From contig CAYMCV010000007.1 of assembly GCA_964389005.1 (NCBI GenBank), positions 1 through 38,234 of the forward strand: a stretch of 38,234 nt of DNA, given 5' to 3'. The notes below the pieces were generated by a model that ran no database searches, was not told the origin of the DNA, and was given only the letters and a program-made list of their open reading frames with translations. Positions 25,444-33,059 of the stretch are shown one piece after another. Position 1 is the stretch's first letter, and the number at the start of each line of letters is the position of its first letter. Made by a program: the position numbers and the translations under genes. Source of the DNA: CAYMCV01 sp964389005 (GTDB lineage: Bacteria; Bacillota; Clostridia; Lachnospirales; Lachnospiraceae).

Positions 25444-26952
25444 ATGCAGAATCATGTGTTGGACTATTTAAATCATACGGTTAAAAAATGTCCCGATAAA
25501 GTTGCGTTTGCCAATGAGAAGGAAGGCTTGACCTTTCGTGAGGTTTACGAACAAAGCAGGGCCATCGGAACCTACTTGCATTGTGAGGGAATCTATCGCG
25601 AACCGGTAGTGGTATTCATGGAAAAACATCCCAAAACAATTACTGCTTTTTTTGGCGTCATATACGGCGGCAATTTTTATGTTCCGATTGATGATGAGAT
25701 GCCGCGTGCGAGAATTGATTTGATACTTGATAACTTGCATTCCAAAATAATGATTTGTGATGAAAAAACGGCAATCAAGGCCAAGGAATTTGCAACTGAT
25801 ATGAGAAGCGTTCTGTATGATGATGCGATACAGACAACCATTGATGATGAGGCACTGACGCAAATCTATGATAAAACAATCGATACGGACCCGATTTATG
25901 TTGTTTTTACTTCGGGGTCTACCGGCATTCCCAAAGGTGTGGCGGCATGCCATCGCTCGGTACTCGATTATATTGAGCAACTTTCGGAAGTGTTGCATTT
26001 TGACGAGACAACTGTCTTTGCAAATCAGACGCCACTGTATTTTGACGCATGTCTAAAAGAACTCTATCCGACGCTGAAGTTTGGGGCAACCACCTATCTG
26101 GTGCCGAAACAGTATTTTATGTTTCCTATGAAACTGATTGCATTTTTAAATGATAAAAAGGTCAACACCATCTGTTGGGTGGTATCAGCCTTGACTTTTA
26201 TATCTTCATTTGGTACGTTTGAAAAGGTAAAACCGCTGTATTTGAGAACGGTTGCATTTGGGAGTGAAGTTTTTCCGATTAAGCAGTTCAATTTGTGGAA
26301 GGAGACGTTACCCGATGCGGATTTTGTGAATTTATACGGACCGACGGAGGGAACGGGAATGTGTTGCTATTACCGCGCCGACCGCTATTTTGAGGAAGGG
26401 GAGACCATACCGATCGGACGACCGTTTAAAAATACCGAAATATTGCTTTTGGATGAACACAATCAGAAAGCAGACGAGGGAGAAATTTGTATCCGCGGGA
26501 CATGCGTCACATTGGGATACTATAACAATCCGGACAAGACGAGCGAAGTATTCGTACAGAATCCGTTACATACGGCATATCCGGAAATTATCTACCGGAC
26601 GGGTGATATCGGGAAGTTGGGACCAAACAATGAATTATTGTTTGTTTCCCGCAAGGATTACCAAATCAAGCATATGGGCCACAGAATTGAATTGGGCGAG
26701 ATTGAGGCAAATGTCAATATGATTACGGGAATTCGAACAGCCGCCTGTGTGTATGTAGCAAATGTCGGTAAAATCGTGCTGTACTACGTGGGGGAGACAG
26801 ATGTAGAAGAAGTGATTATTGCGCTTCGAAAAAAGCTTCCGCGATATATGATACCGAATTTTACGAAGCGACTTGACACAATGCCGCTGACAGAGAACGG
26901 AAAGATTAACCGCAGGGCACTATTGGAACTTTTTAGCAGTTGCACAGAATAA
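25444..26952 (+). CDS. DltA-like amino acid:carrier protein ligase (adenylating enzyme)
   Basis: The 502-residue adenylate-forming enzyme should activate an amino acid and load it on the carrier protein encoded next. Core motifs: VFTSGSTGIPKGV, LYGPTEGT, YRTGDIG, KHMGHRIELGEIEA and the final lysine in NGKINRRAL. Compared from memory with Bacillus DltA, the amino-group-binding Asp is kept (Asp201 in LYFDACLKELYP). However, the cysteine of FCGEVLP that favours D-alanine is replaced by Gly273 (FGSEVFP). The substrate may therefore not be D-alanine. Start ATG 25444 has GAGGAT upstream; the longer TTG at 25429 overlaps the racemase stop. Downstream order (carrier, MBOAT, SGNH protein) is that of dlt-type operons. 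Confidence 0.88.
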   Translation: MQNHVLDYLNHTVKKCPDKVAFANEKEGLTFREVYEQSRAIGTYLHCEGIYREPVVVFMEKHPKTITAFFGVIYGGNFYVPIDDEMPRARIDLILDNLHSKIMICDEKTAIKAKEFATDMRSVLYDDAIQTTIDDEALTQIYDKTIDTDPIYVVFTSGSTGIPKGVAACHRSVLDYIEQLSEVLHFDETTVFANQTPLYFDACLKELYPTLKFGATTYLVPKQYFMFPMKLIAFLNDKKVNTICWVVSALTFISSFGTFEKVKPLYLRTVAFGSEVFPIKQFNLWKETLPDADFVNLYGPTEGTGMCCYYRADRYFEEGETIPIGRPFKNTEILLLDEHNQKADEGEICIRGTCVTLGYYNNPDKTSEVFVQNPLHTAYPEIIYRTGDIGKLGPNNELLFVSRKDYQIKHMGHRIELGEIEANVNMITGIRTAACVYVANVGKIVLYYVGETDVEEVIIALRKKLPRYMIPNFTKRLDTMPLTENGKINRRALLELFSSCTE

Positions 26953-26970
26953 ATTGTCACAGGAGAGAAA

Positions 26971-27201
26971 ATGATGGAAGAATTATTAACGATTTTGAAC
27001 GGATTGCATCCGGAAATTGATTTTGAACATTGCGATACGTTGATTGACGACGGGATTTTGGATTCTTTTGATATCGTCTCTTTGATTGCGGAAATCAGTG
27101 AGGCGTTTGATGTCGTGATATCGGCGGAGGAGATTGTTCCGGAGAACTTTAATTCGGCAAACGCACTTTATGAATTGATTGAACGTCTGGATGAGGCATA
27201 A
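26971..27201 (+). CDS. Acyl/aminoacyl carrier protein (DltC-like)
   Basis: This 76-residue acidic four-helix carrier has the phosphopantetheine site Ser32 in IDDGILDSFDIVSLI. It should accept the aminoacyl group from the ligase immediately upstream and present it to the MBOAT protein downstream, as DltC does for D-alanine. GGAGAG lies 3-5 bases before the ATG pair at 26971/26974, either of which could be used. It sits 18 bases after the ligase stop and 15 before the MBOAT ATG. Confidence 0.9.
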   Translation: MMEELLTILNGLHPEIDFEHCDTLIDDGILDSFDIVSLIAEISEAFDVVISAEEIVPENFNSANALYELIERLDEA

Positions 27202-27216
27202 TCGGAGGGGACAGCA

Positions 27217-28809
27217 ATGGCGTTTACGTCCTACGGATTCCTGCTTTTCTTGGTTGTGTTGTTTTTACTTTATTACATCGTACCCAAAAAATGGCAGTGG
27301 TCGTTGCTTCTTGCGGCAAGTTATGTATTCTATTTTTTTGCAGGGTGGAAAAGTCTCGTATATATCTTGATTACAACTTTGTCATCCTATCTGATTGCAC
27401 GAAAAATGGATTCCATGTTGCGCGTATCGGAAGCATACATCAAAGATCATAAAACACAAATGGAGAAGGAAGAGCGCAAACTTTACAAGGAAACGCAGAA
27501 AAAAAGGCGGTTTCGTTGGTTGTGTGTTGCGCTGTTTCTGAATTTTGGTATTCTTGCGGTTGTAAAGTATGCCGACTTTGCATTGCAAAGCATCGGGACA
27601 ATTGTAAGTAATTTTGGCGCAGAAGCACAATTCCCTGTTCTTGATTTGCTTTTACCGATGGGAATTTCCTTTTATACGTTTCAAACTATGGGTTACATGA
27701 TAGATGTCTATCGTGGGAAGTATCCGGCGGAGAAGAATCTCGCCAAACTGGCTTTGTTTGTATCCTTTTTTCCGCAATTGATTCAAGGCCCCATCAGCAG
27801 ATTTGATGATTTGGCAAAAAGTTTATATATGGAACATCGCTTTGATTCGAAGGAAGTCAGTTTCGGTTTACAGAGAATCCTTTGGGGGTTCTTTAAGAAA
27901 CTGGTCATCGCAGACAGAATGTTGATTGCCGTTCTGGCGATTATTCGCGATACGGATCACTATCGCGGTTTCTATGTTTTCTTGGGAATGCTTTTCTATG
28001 CATTGCAGCTTTATGCCGATTTTACCGGCGGTATCGATATTACCATCGGAATTGCGCAGGTGTTGGGTATTCGCGTGAAGGAGAACTTCAATCGTCCGTT
28101 CTTTTCAAAAGGAATTAAAGAGTACTGGCGCAGATGGCACATTTCGCTTGGCGCATGGTTTACGGAATACTTGTTTTATCCGATTTCGGTTTGCAAGCCG
28201 ATGTTGAAACTGTCGAAGTTTTCCCGAAAACACTTCGGAGAACAGATTGGAAAGCGTATCCCTGTCTATCTGTCCACAATAGCGGTGTGGTTTGTGACCG
28301 GTTTGTGGCATGGTGCCGCATGGAATTTCATCGTTTGGGGACTTGGCAACTGTTTCTTTATCCTGCTTTCGCAGGAACTCGAGCCGCTATATGATAAATT
28401 CCACGAAAAGACTCACTTGCAGGGCAAGTTCGGATGGCGTCTGTTCCAAGTGTTGCGTACATTTTTATTGATGAGTTGTCTGCGTATGTTTGACTGCTAT
28501 CGGGATGTTTTGCTAACGTTTCGCATGTTTGGGACGATGTTTACAGATTTCAATATTGTTGAGGCAATGCGTGGCGGAATTATGACGCTGGGGCTTACCG
28601 TATCCGATTATGTGATTCTTTTGCTCGGTTTTATCATACTTTTGACGGTAAGCTTAGTTCAGCGCGGCGGAAGCGTGCGCGAGAAAATATATCAATGGCC
28701 TTATGCCGTGCGGTGTACGCTGATTTTCGGTGTGTTTCTGTCTATCTTGATATTCGGAAATTACGGAATCGGATATGATGCGAGTCAGTTTATTTACAAC
28801 CGGTTCTAA
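27217..28809 (+). CDS. MBOAT-family O-acyltransferase (DltB/AlgI-like)
   Basis: The 530-residue polytopic membrane protein has many hydrophobic segments. MBOAT signatures are FFPQLIQGPISRFDDL (about 186-201), EYWRRWHISLGAWFTEYLFYP (around residues 304-324) and the active-site histidine His365 in GLWHGAAWNFIVWGLG. In dlt systems DltB moves the aminoacyl group from the carrier protein to a surface polymer; AlgI does the same with acetyl groups. Since the gene follows an aminoacyl ligase and carrier, aminoacyl transfer is likelier than acetylation. It is longer than typical DltB (about 400 residues) and nearer AlgI in length. A cytosolic charged stretch (about 70-105) is unusual. GGAGGGG is placed well before the ATG. 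Confidence 0.9.
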   Translation: MAFTSYGFLLFLVVLFLLYYIVPKKWQWSLLLAASYVFYFFAGWKSLVYILITTLSSYLIARKMDSMLRVSEAYIKDHKTQMEKEERKLYKETQKKRRFRWLCVALFLNFGILAVVKYADFALQSIGTIVSNFGAEAQFPVLDLLLPMGISFYTFQTMGYMIDVYRGKYPAEKNLAKLALFVSFFPQLIQGPISRFDDLAKSLYMEHRFDSKEVSFGLQRILWGFFKKLVIADRMLIAVLAIIRDTDHYRGFYVFLGMLFYALQLYADFTGGIDITIGIAQVLGIRVKENFNRPFFSKGIKEYWRRWHISLGAWFTEYLFYPISVCKPMLKLSKFSRKHFGEQIGKRIPVYLSTIAVWFVTGLWHGAAWNFIVWGLGNCFFILLSQELEPLYDKFHEKTHLQGKFGWRLFQVLRTFLLMSCLRMFDCYRDVLLTFRMFGTMFTDFNIVEAMRGGIMTLGLTVSDYVILLLGFIILLTVSLVQRGGSVREKIYQWPYAVRCTLIFGVFLSILIFGNYGIGYDASQFIYNRF

Positions 28810-28833
28810 TTATTACTTTGGAAGAAGGTTCCT

Positions 28834-29874
28834 ATGGTTAAAAAAATCTTGAAAATAACAATCCCCATACTGCTTGCGACAATCATTCTTATGTCCCTTG
28901 AGCGCCTTTTGGTTCCAAAGTATATGTCGGAACAGGAGGAAGGGGCATTGATTGCGGAATACTATTTGGAAGAAAATAAGGATTTTGACGTTCTCTTTGT
29001 CGGTGATTGTGAGGTTTACGAGAATTTCGTACCGCTCACACTTTGGGAAGAATACGGTATTCATTCCTACATTCGCGGGAGCGCACAGCAGTTGATATGG
29101 CAGTCATATTACTTGGCGGAGGATTCCTTTACTTACGACAAGCCCGACGTACTTGTTTTTAACGTGCTATCCATGAAGTATAACGAGCCGCAGAAAGAAG
29201 CTTACAATCGAATGACATTGGAGGGTATGCGGTGGTCACCGTCCAAAGTCAAGGCAATTTGTGCCTCTATGACCGAGGAGGAATCTTTTATTGAGTATGT
29301 ATTTCCGATTTTAAGGTATCATACAAGATGGAATCAGTTAAAAGAAGAAGATTTGCAATATTTTCTAAAACGTGATATTGTGGCACAAAACGGATATGAG
29401 ATGCAAATCGGCACAGTGCCGGTAGAGTACATTCCCAAAGCAAATGTACTCGGTGATTATTCATTTGGCGATAACGCATGGTCGTATCTGAATCAAATGG
29501 CCGATTTATGTGCAGAAAACGACGTGGAACTGGTTTTAATCAAAGCGCCGAGTCTGTATCCGCACTGGTATGAGGAGTGGGATGCACAAATCTGTGCTTT
29601 TGCCAAGGAACGAGGTCTTAATTACTATAATTTTTTGGACGAGACAGAAACTATTGGACTGGATTTTGCCACAGACACGTATGATGCAGGTCTGCATTTG
29701 AATCTGGACGGAGCGATAAAAATGTCCTCCTATTTCGGGGAGATATTGGTACGCGATTATGAAATTGCGGACCGGCGCGGGGACGAGGAACTCTCACAGA
29801 TATGGTCAGAAAAAAAAGAGCGGTTTGAACAGAAAAAAGAACAATTGCAAAGTGAGGAAGAGAAAGATGAATAA
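28834..29874 (+). CDS. SGNH-like (DltD/AlgX-type) membrane-anchored protein with Cys for the nucleophile Ser
   Basis: The 346-residue protein has one N-terminal membrane segment (about 7-24), with the rest outside. The SGNH block I appears as VLFVGDCEVYENFVP, so Cys59 stands where Ser is expected. The C-terminal block is DAGLHLNLDG with Asp284 and His288. GSAQQLIWQSYYL and NVLSMKYNEPQ correspond to middle blocks. DltD and AlgX-like proteins complete transfer of aminoacyl or acetyl groups to the surface polymer, which fits its place after the MBOAT gene. A highly charged tail (about 320-346) is cytosolic-like and unusual, and may be flexible. The last bases overlap the lipoprotein gene by 8. 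The exact family assignment is moderate. Confidence 0.75.
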   Translation: MVKKILKITIPILLATIILMSLERLLVPKYMSEQEEGALIAEYYLEENKDFDVLFVGDCEVYENFVPLTLWEEYGIHSYIRGSAQQLIWQSYYLAEDSFTYDKPDVLVFNVLSMKYNEPQKEAYNRMTLEGMRWSPSKVKAICASMTEEESFIEYVFPILRYHTRWNQLKEEDLQYFLKRDIVAQNGYEMQIGTVPVEYIPKANVLGDYSFGDNAWSYLNQMADLCAENDVELVLIKAPSLYPHWYEEWDAQICAFAKERGLNYYNFLDETETIGLDFATDTYDAGLHLNLDGAIKMSSYFGEILVRDYEIADRRGDEELSQIWSEKKERFEQKKEQLQSEEEKDE

Positions 29875-30499
29875 AAAAATGATGGGAGCGATTACGCTCA
29901 TTTTAGCTGTTACTATGTGTGCATGTGCGGACAGTCCGGACCCGGCGGACACAGTTCTTGATATGCAGTCCAATATCGGAAAAGCGGAAGATGCAGTCAA
30001 TGATTTTAAACAAGCGGGTGCGGAAATTGATGAAGAAGGTGCCGCGGCACTGGGCGAGAGTGCAGAACCCGGTGTGGAGCAGCCTACGGTTAACGCGGGA
30101 TACAATTTCACTTTTAAGGGAGTAAAAATGACTCCGGATGACAATTTTGCACCGCTGCTTGCACAGTTGGGAGAGCCTGCGAATTATTATGAGGCAAAAA
30201 GTTGCGCGTTTGAGGGCAAGGACAAGGTATATTCCTACGGTAGCGTGGATATCTCGACGTATCCGCAGGGCGAAGATGATTTTATCTCCTATATTGATTT
30301 TCGTGACGATACGGTAACCACCGAAGAGGGTGCTTATCTCTTTATGGCAAAAAATGACGTATTAAAGATGTACGGTGAGAATTATACGGAGAAACTGGGT
30401 GCATACTGTTATCCAATGGGTAATATGGAATTGCGGTTCATTTTTGAAAACGATGCGGTTGTGTCGATACAATATGCGACACTTGTATTGCAGGAATAG
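29867..30499 (+). CDS. Lipoprotein of the Dlt-like operon, unknown function
   Basis: The 210-residue protein begins with MNKKMMGAITLILAVTMCAC, a lipoprotein signal with the probable lipidated cysteine at 20 (or 18). An acidic low-complexity linker follows, then a compact C-terminal domain (about 80-210) with YNFTFKGVKMTPDDNF and FIFENDAVVSIQYATLVLQE. I recognise no family. It overlaps the SGNH gene by 8 bases and ends the operon, so a structural or polymer-binding role in the aminoacylation complex is possible. The start at 29867 is chosen for the signal peptide; GAGAAAG lies close before it. A longer frame from 29759 would lose the signal. Confidence 0.75.
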   Translation: MNKKMMGAITLILAVTMCACADSPDPADTVLDMQSNIGKAEDAVNDFKQAGAEIDEEGAAALGESAEPGVEQPTVNAGYNFTFKGVKMTPDDNFAPLLAQLGEPANYYEAKSCAFEGKDKVYSYGSVDISTYPQGEDDFISYIDFRDDTVTTEEGAYLFMAKNDVLKMYGENYTEKLGAYCYPMGNMELRFIFENDAVVSIQYATLVLQE

Positions 30500-30540
30500 T
30501 CCGGTTACCGTATTCAACTGCAGAAACTTGGAGAAAGCAT

Positions 30541-31476
30541 ATGACGTCCAATCTGGAGTATTACAAGGTTTTTTATTATGTGGCGAAGTTATCTTCGGTG
30601 ACGAAAGCGGCGCAGGAGTTGTCGATTTCGCAGCCGGCGGTGAGCCAGGCGATGAAGCAGTTAGAAAGCATTCTTCAAACCGTGCTTTTTGTCAGGACAC
30701 CCAAGGGTGTGAAACTGACGCAGACGGGCGAACTGCTGTTTTCTTATGTCGAGAAAGGCTATGAGCAGATTGAACTTGGCGAGCGAAAACTATCGCAGAT
30801 GTTGAATCTTCAACTGGGCGAGATAAAAATCGGCGCAAGCGACATGACATTGCGCTTCTTTCTTTTGCCATACTTGGAGCGTTTTCACGAGGAGTGTCCG
30901 GACATCAAGATTTCCGTGACGAATGCACCGACACCGGAAACATTGCGACTTTTATCTGAGGGAAAGATTGATTTCGGCGTGGTGAGCAGACCTTTTACAC
31001 CGGCGAAGTCCGTAAATGCGGTTTCTGTTCACGAAACGGAAGATGTATTTATTGCCGGCAGAAGATTCCTGCCGTATAAGAATCGTATGTTAAACTTTCA
31101 GGATTTGGAAAATCTTCCGATGATTTTTTTGGAAAAAAATACGAGTACACGCCGATATATGGATGAATTTCTTGCAGAAAACGGGGTATCTCTCAACCCG
31201 GAGTTTGAACTTGCGACCAGTGATATGATTGTTCAATTCTGTCTCAGAAGTTTGGGCGTTGGTTGTGTCGTGAAAGAATTCGCCCAAAAAGAAATAGAGT
31301 CCGGACGGTTGTTCGAACTCAGATTCAACAAAATGATACCGAAACGAAGTTTCTGCGTGGTTACCGACCGAAATCAAATGCAATCGGTGGCGGCCAAGAG
31401 ATTGCTCGGGATGATTTATGAATTAGGAGAAGTATCGGATTCTTCAGAAGCAAGAGAATCGTCATCAGATAGTTGA
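30541..31476 (+). CDS. LysR-family transcriptional regulator
   Basis: The 311-residue protein has the LysR winged helix-turn-helix at about 5-62 (YYKVFYYVAKLSSVTKAAQE, then SISQPAVSQAMKQLE), LFVRTPKGVKLTQTGELL, and a periplasmic-binding-protein-like effector domain (about 90-300: LGEIKIGASDMTLRFFLLPYL, LLSEGKIDFGVVSRP, LGVGCVVKEF). GGAGAAAG precedes the ATG. It follows the lipoprotein by 41 bases without a terminator, so it may be co-transcribed and act on the Dlt-like operon, though LysR proteins more often act on divergent genes. Its last 61 bases overlap the convergent gene on the minus strand. Effector unknown. Confidence 0.93.
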   Translation: MTSNLEYYKVFYYVAKLSSVTKAAQELSISQPAVSQAMKQLESILQTVLFVRTPKGVKLTQTGELLFSYVEKGYEQIELGERKLSQMLNLQLGEIKIGASDMTLRFFLLPYLERFHEECPDIKISVTNAPTPETLRLLSEGKIDFGVVSRPFTPAKSVNAVSVHETEDVFIAGRRFLPYKNRMLNFQDLENLPMIFLEKNTSTRRYMDEFLAENGVSLNPEFELATSDMIVQFCLRSLGVGCVVKEFAQKEIESGRLFELRFNKMIPKRSFCVVTDRNQMQSVAAKRLLGMIYELGEVSDSSEARESSSDS

Positions 31477-31745
31477 GAATCGCGTATCCGGTCAGCCATT
31501 TCCATGGTTTTGTCCATTTCTTCGGAGCGGAACGAAGCAATCGTTTTGCGCTTTGACATAATGCCGAACATCCAGATCATTATCCAGATAAAAATCGGTA
31601 AAAGTACCGCAGCGGCAAGACAGGAAAAAAGTACTTGCGATTTTCCTTCAAAATCCAGAAATGCAATGATGAGGCTTGCAACGGACAGACCGACAAGGAG
31701 AATGATTCCGAGCATTGCAGCGATACGTTTGAGTTTGTTGTTCAT
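31416..31745 (-). CDS. Small membrane protein with two membrane segments
   Basis: The 109-residue protein has two hydrophobic segments (about 8-29 and 37-63), a short basic loop (SKRKT) and an acidic, Ser-rich tail rich in Asp and Glu. I recognise no family. It is convincing as a gene because a perfect AGGAGG lies 6-7 bases before the ATG and a good promoter lies 45 bases further upstream. Its 3' end overlaps the end of the LysR gene by 61 bases, so the two Ser/Asp-rich tails are encoded on opposite strands of the same DNA. Confidence 0.72.
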   Translation of the reverse strand: MNNKLKRIAAMLGIILLVGLSVASLIIAFLDFEGKSQVLFSCLAAAVLLPIFIWIMIWMFGIMSKRKTIASFRSEEMDKTMEMADRIRDSQLSDDDSLASEESDTSPNS

Positions 31746-31789
31746 AAGGTTCCTCCTTGATTGGTTCCGATTTTTCAGTAACTTTCACA

Positions 31790-31817
31790 ATTATATCACA
31801 TTTTGTATAAAGTGCAA
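31790..31817 (-). promoter_or_regulatory. Sigma-A-type promoter of the small membrane protein gene
   Basis: Minus strand: TTGCAC, 16-base spacer, perfect TATAAT. Its -35 box directly abuts the long dyad at 31818-31844. Confidence 0.7.
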
Positions 31818-31844
31818 GGAGCAACGATGATGCATCGTTGCTCC
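31818..31844. repeat. Perfect 12-base inverted repeat next to a promoter
   Basis: GGAGCAACGATG, a 3-base centre, and CATCGTTGCTCC form a perfect dyad. Neither side has a U tract, so it is a poor intrinsic terminator. Its position against the -35 box of the minus-strand promoter suggests an operator, or a structured RNA end. Confidence 0.65.
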
Positions 31845-31891
31845 GAAATAAAGGGGAGGAAAGTTGAAAAATCAAAGGAGGGGGTTCCTTG

Positions 31892-31960
31892 ATGTTAACA
31901 GTATGGACGGAAGCGATTGATTGTATTCATTATATGTTGATGAAAAAATACTTTTCATAA
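31892..31960 (+). CDS. Possible small protein or leader peptide (22 residues)
   Basis: A very strong site, AAAGGAGGGGG, lies 7-8 bases before an ATG that opens a 22-codon frame (MLTVWTEAIDCIHYMLMKKY, then FS). The peptide is moderately hydrophobic with a basic end. A second weaker site (GGGGAGGAAAG) precedes an overlapping TTG frame at 31864. I see no clear promoter for it. A leader peptide, a type I toxin or a chance frame are all possible. Confidence 0.25.
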   Translation: MLTVWTEAIDCIHYMLMKKYFS

Positions 31961-31980
31961 AAGGAAAAAAGGTTTATACT
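31952..31980 (+). promoter_or_regulatory. Possible promoter of the SEC-C/thrS operon
   Basis: TTTTCA, 17-base spacer, TATACT, about 68 bases before the ATG at 32048. The -35 is weak (4 of 6). It overlaps the end of the small frame above. The rest of 31746-32047 holds the dyad, the minus promoter and the small frame already listed. Confidence 0.35.
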
Positions 31981-32047
31981 GTTATTCATAATTTTTACCT
32001 GTTGTATGAAATACATGCGAAAAGGAAAGAAAGGTTAGGATGTTGAA

Positions 32048-32554
32048 ATGGAAATTTTAAAGGCATGGAGAAAAATGGCCTATAACGAGACGGAGGACAA
32101 GCAGAAACTCCAGCAGTTATGGAATACGTATTTTGAAAAGGAAAAGGGTGTTTATGAACAACTTCTTTCGACACCCGATGAAGTCGTAACGGGTACGGTT
32201 CAGGAACTTGCCGATCGGTTTGGACTGGATGTGGTTACCATGGCAGGCTTTTTAGACGGAATCAATGACAGTCTGGCGGAGTCAAATCCCATTGAGACGA
32301 TGGACGAGAATACAGTTGTCAGCCTCGCATATGATAAAGAGAAGTTATACAAAAACATGGTTATGGCAGGTGCGGATTGGTTATATCAGTTACCGCAGTG
32401 GGAAGCTATTTACGATGAGGAAACGCGAAAGAGATTGTATCGCGAACAAAAAGAATCGACAACCGTAGTTAAGGACGAGAGGATTTATCCGAATGATCCG
32501 TGTCCTTGCGGTAGCGGCAAAAAATACAAGAAATGTTGCGGAAAAGGAATGTAA
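32048..32554 (+). CDS. SEC-C motif protein
   Basis: The 168-residue soluble protein has a helical N-terminal part (about 1-145) and ends with a SEC-C zinc motif: YPNDPCPCGSGKKYKKCCGK, with cysteines in CxC and CC spacing. The motif is the zinc-binding tail known from SecA, where it contacts SecB, and is present in many small proteins of unknown role. Lachnospiraceae commonly have a protein of this layout (helical domain plus SEC-C). It is the first gene of a set with the C_GCAxxG_C_C protein (18 bases later) and thrS (28 bases after that). I would not assign a function beyond zinc binding. Confidence 0.85.
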   Translation: MEILKAWRKMAYNETEDKQKLQQLWNTYFEKEKGVYEQLLSTPDEVVTGTVQELADRFGLDVVTMAGFLDGINDSLAESNPIETMDENTVVSLAYDKEKLYKNMVMAGADWLYQLPQWEAIYDEETRKRLYREQKESTTVVKDERIYPNDPCPCGSGKKYKKCCGKGM

Positions 32555-32572
32555 ACGCAGAAAAGAGGCAGT

Positions 32573-33031
32573 ATGCAGAGCAGAGTGGGTGAAGCGGTTC
32601 GTAAATTTGAAGATGGATATAATTGCGCACAGGCTGTTTTTGCGACATATGCAGATTTGTTTGGAATGAGCAAGGAAGAAGCACTTCGCATTTCAAGCCC
32701 GTTGGGCGCAGGAATGGGAAGAATGCGCGAGGTATGCGGTGCGGTATCGGCTATGGCCTTATTGGTTGGACTGAAGGAAGGCAATATCGACCCGGAGGAT
32801 AAAGATGCGCAGGCGAAGACTTATCAGATGGTTCGAACTCTGAGTGATGGTTTCGCCAAAGAGCAGGGGAGCATCATCTGCAAAGAATTACTTGGACTTA
32901 TGAAAAGGGAGACAGGCGCCAAGCCGGCAGAACGAACGCAGGAGTACTATATGACGCGGCCATGCAGCAAAGCGGTTGCATGCGCGGCAAAACAGATTGA
33001 GGAACAATTACTGTTGGAGTTTTGCGACTAG
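32573..33031 (+). CDS. C_GCAxxG_C_C family (redox-type) protein
   Basis: The 152-residue protein has the typical pattern of this family: DGYNCAQAVFATYADLFG, SSPLGAGMGRMREVCGAVSA, then a cysteine in IICKELLGLM and cysteines in RPCSKAVACAAKQIEE. The conserved cysteines suggest metal or cluster binding. The family is annotated as probable redox-active proteins, often near electron-transfer genes, but none is here. GAGGCAG precedes the ATG. Two lines of context (SEC-C zinc protein before, thrS after) do not point to a shared function. Confidence 0.9.
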   Translation: MQSRVGEAVRKFEDGYNCAQAVFATYADLFGMSKEEALRISSPLGAGMGRMREVCGAVSAMALLVGLKEGNIDPEDKDAQAKTYQMVRTLSDGFAKEQGSIICKELLGLMKRETGAKPAERTQEYYMTRPCSKAVACAAKQIEEQLLLEFCD

Positions 33032-33059
33032 TGCACTTGTGCAGAAATGGAGATGCAAT

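Noticed and set aside
33032..33059. T-box leader before thrS
   Set aside because: Only 28 bases separate thrS from the preceding gene; no room and no T-box sequence.
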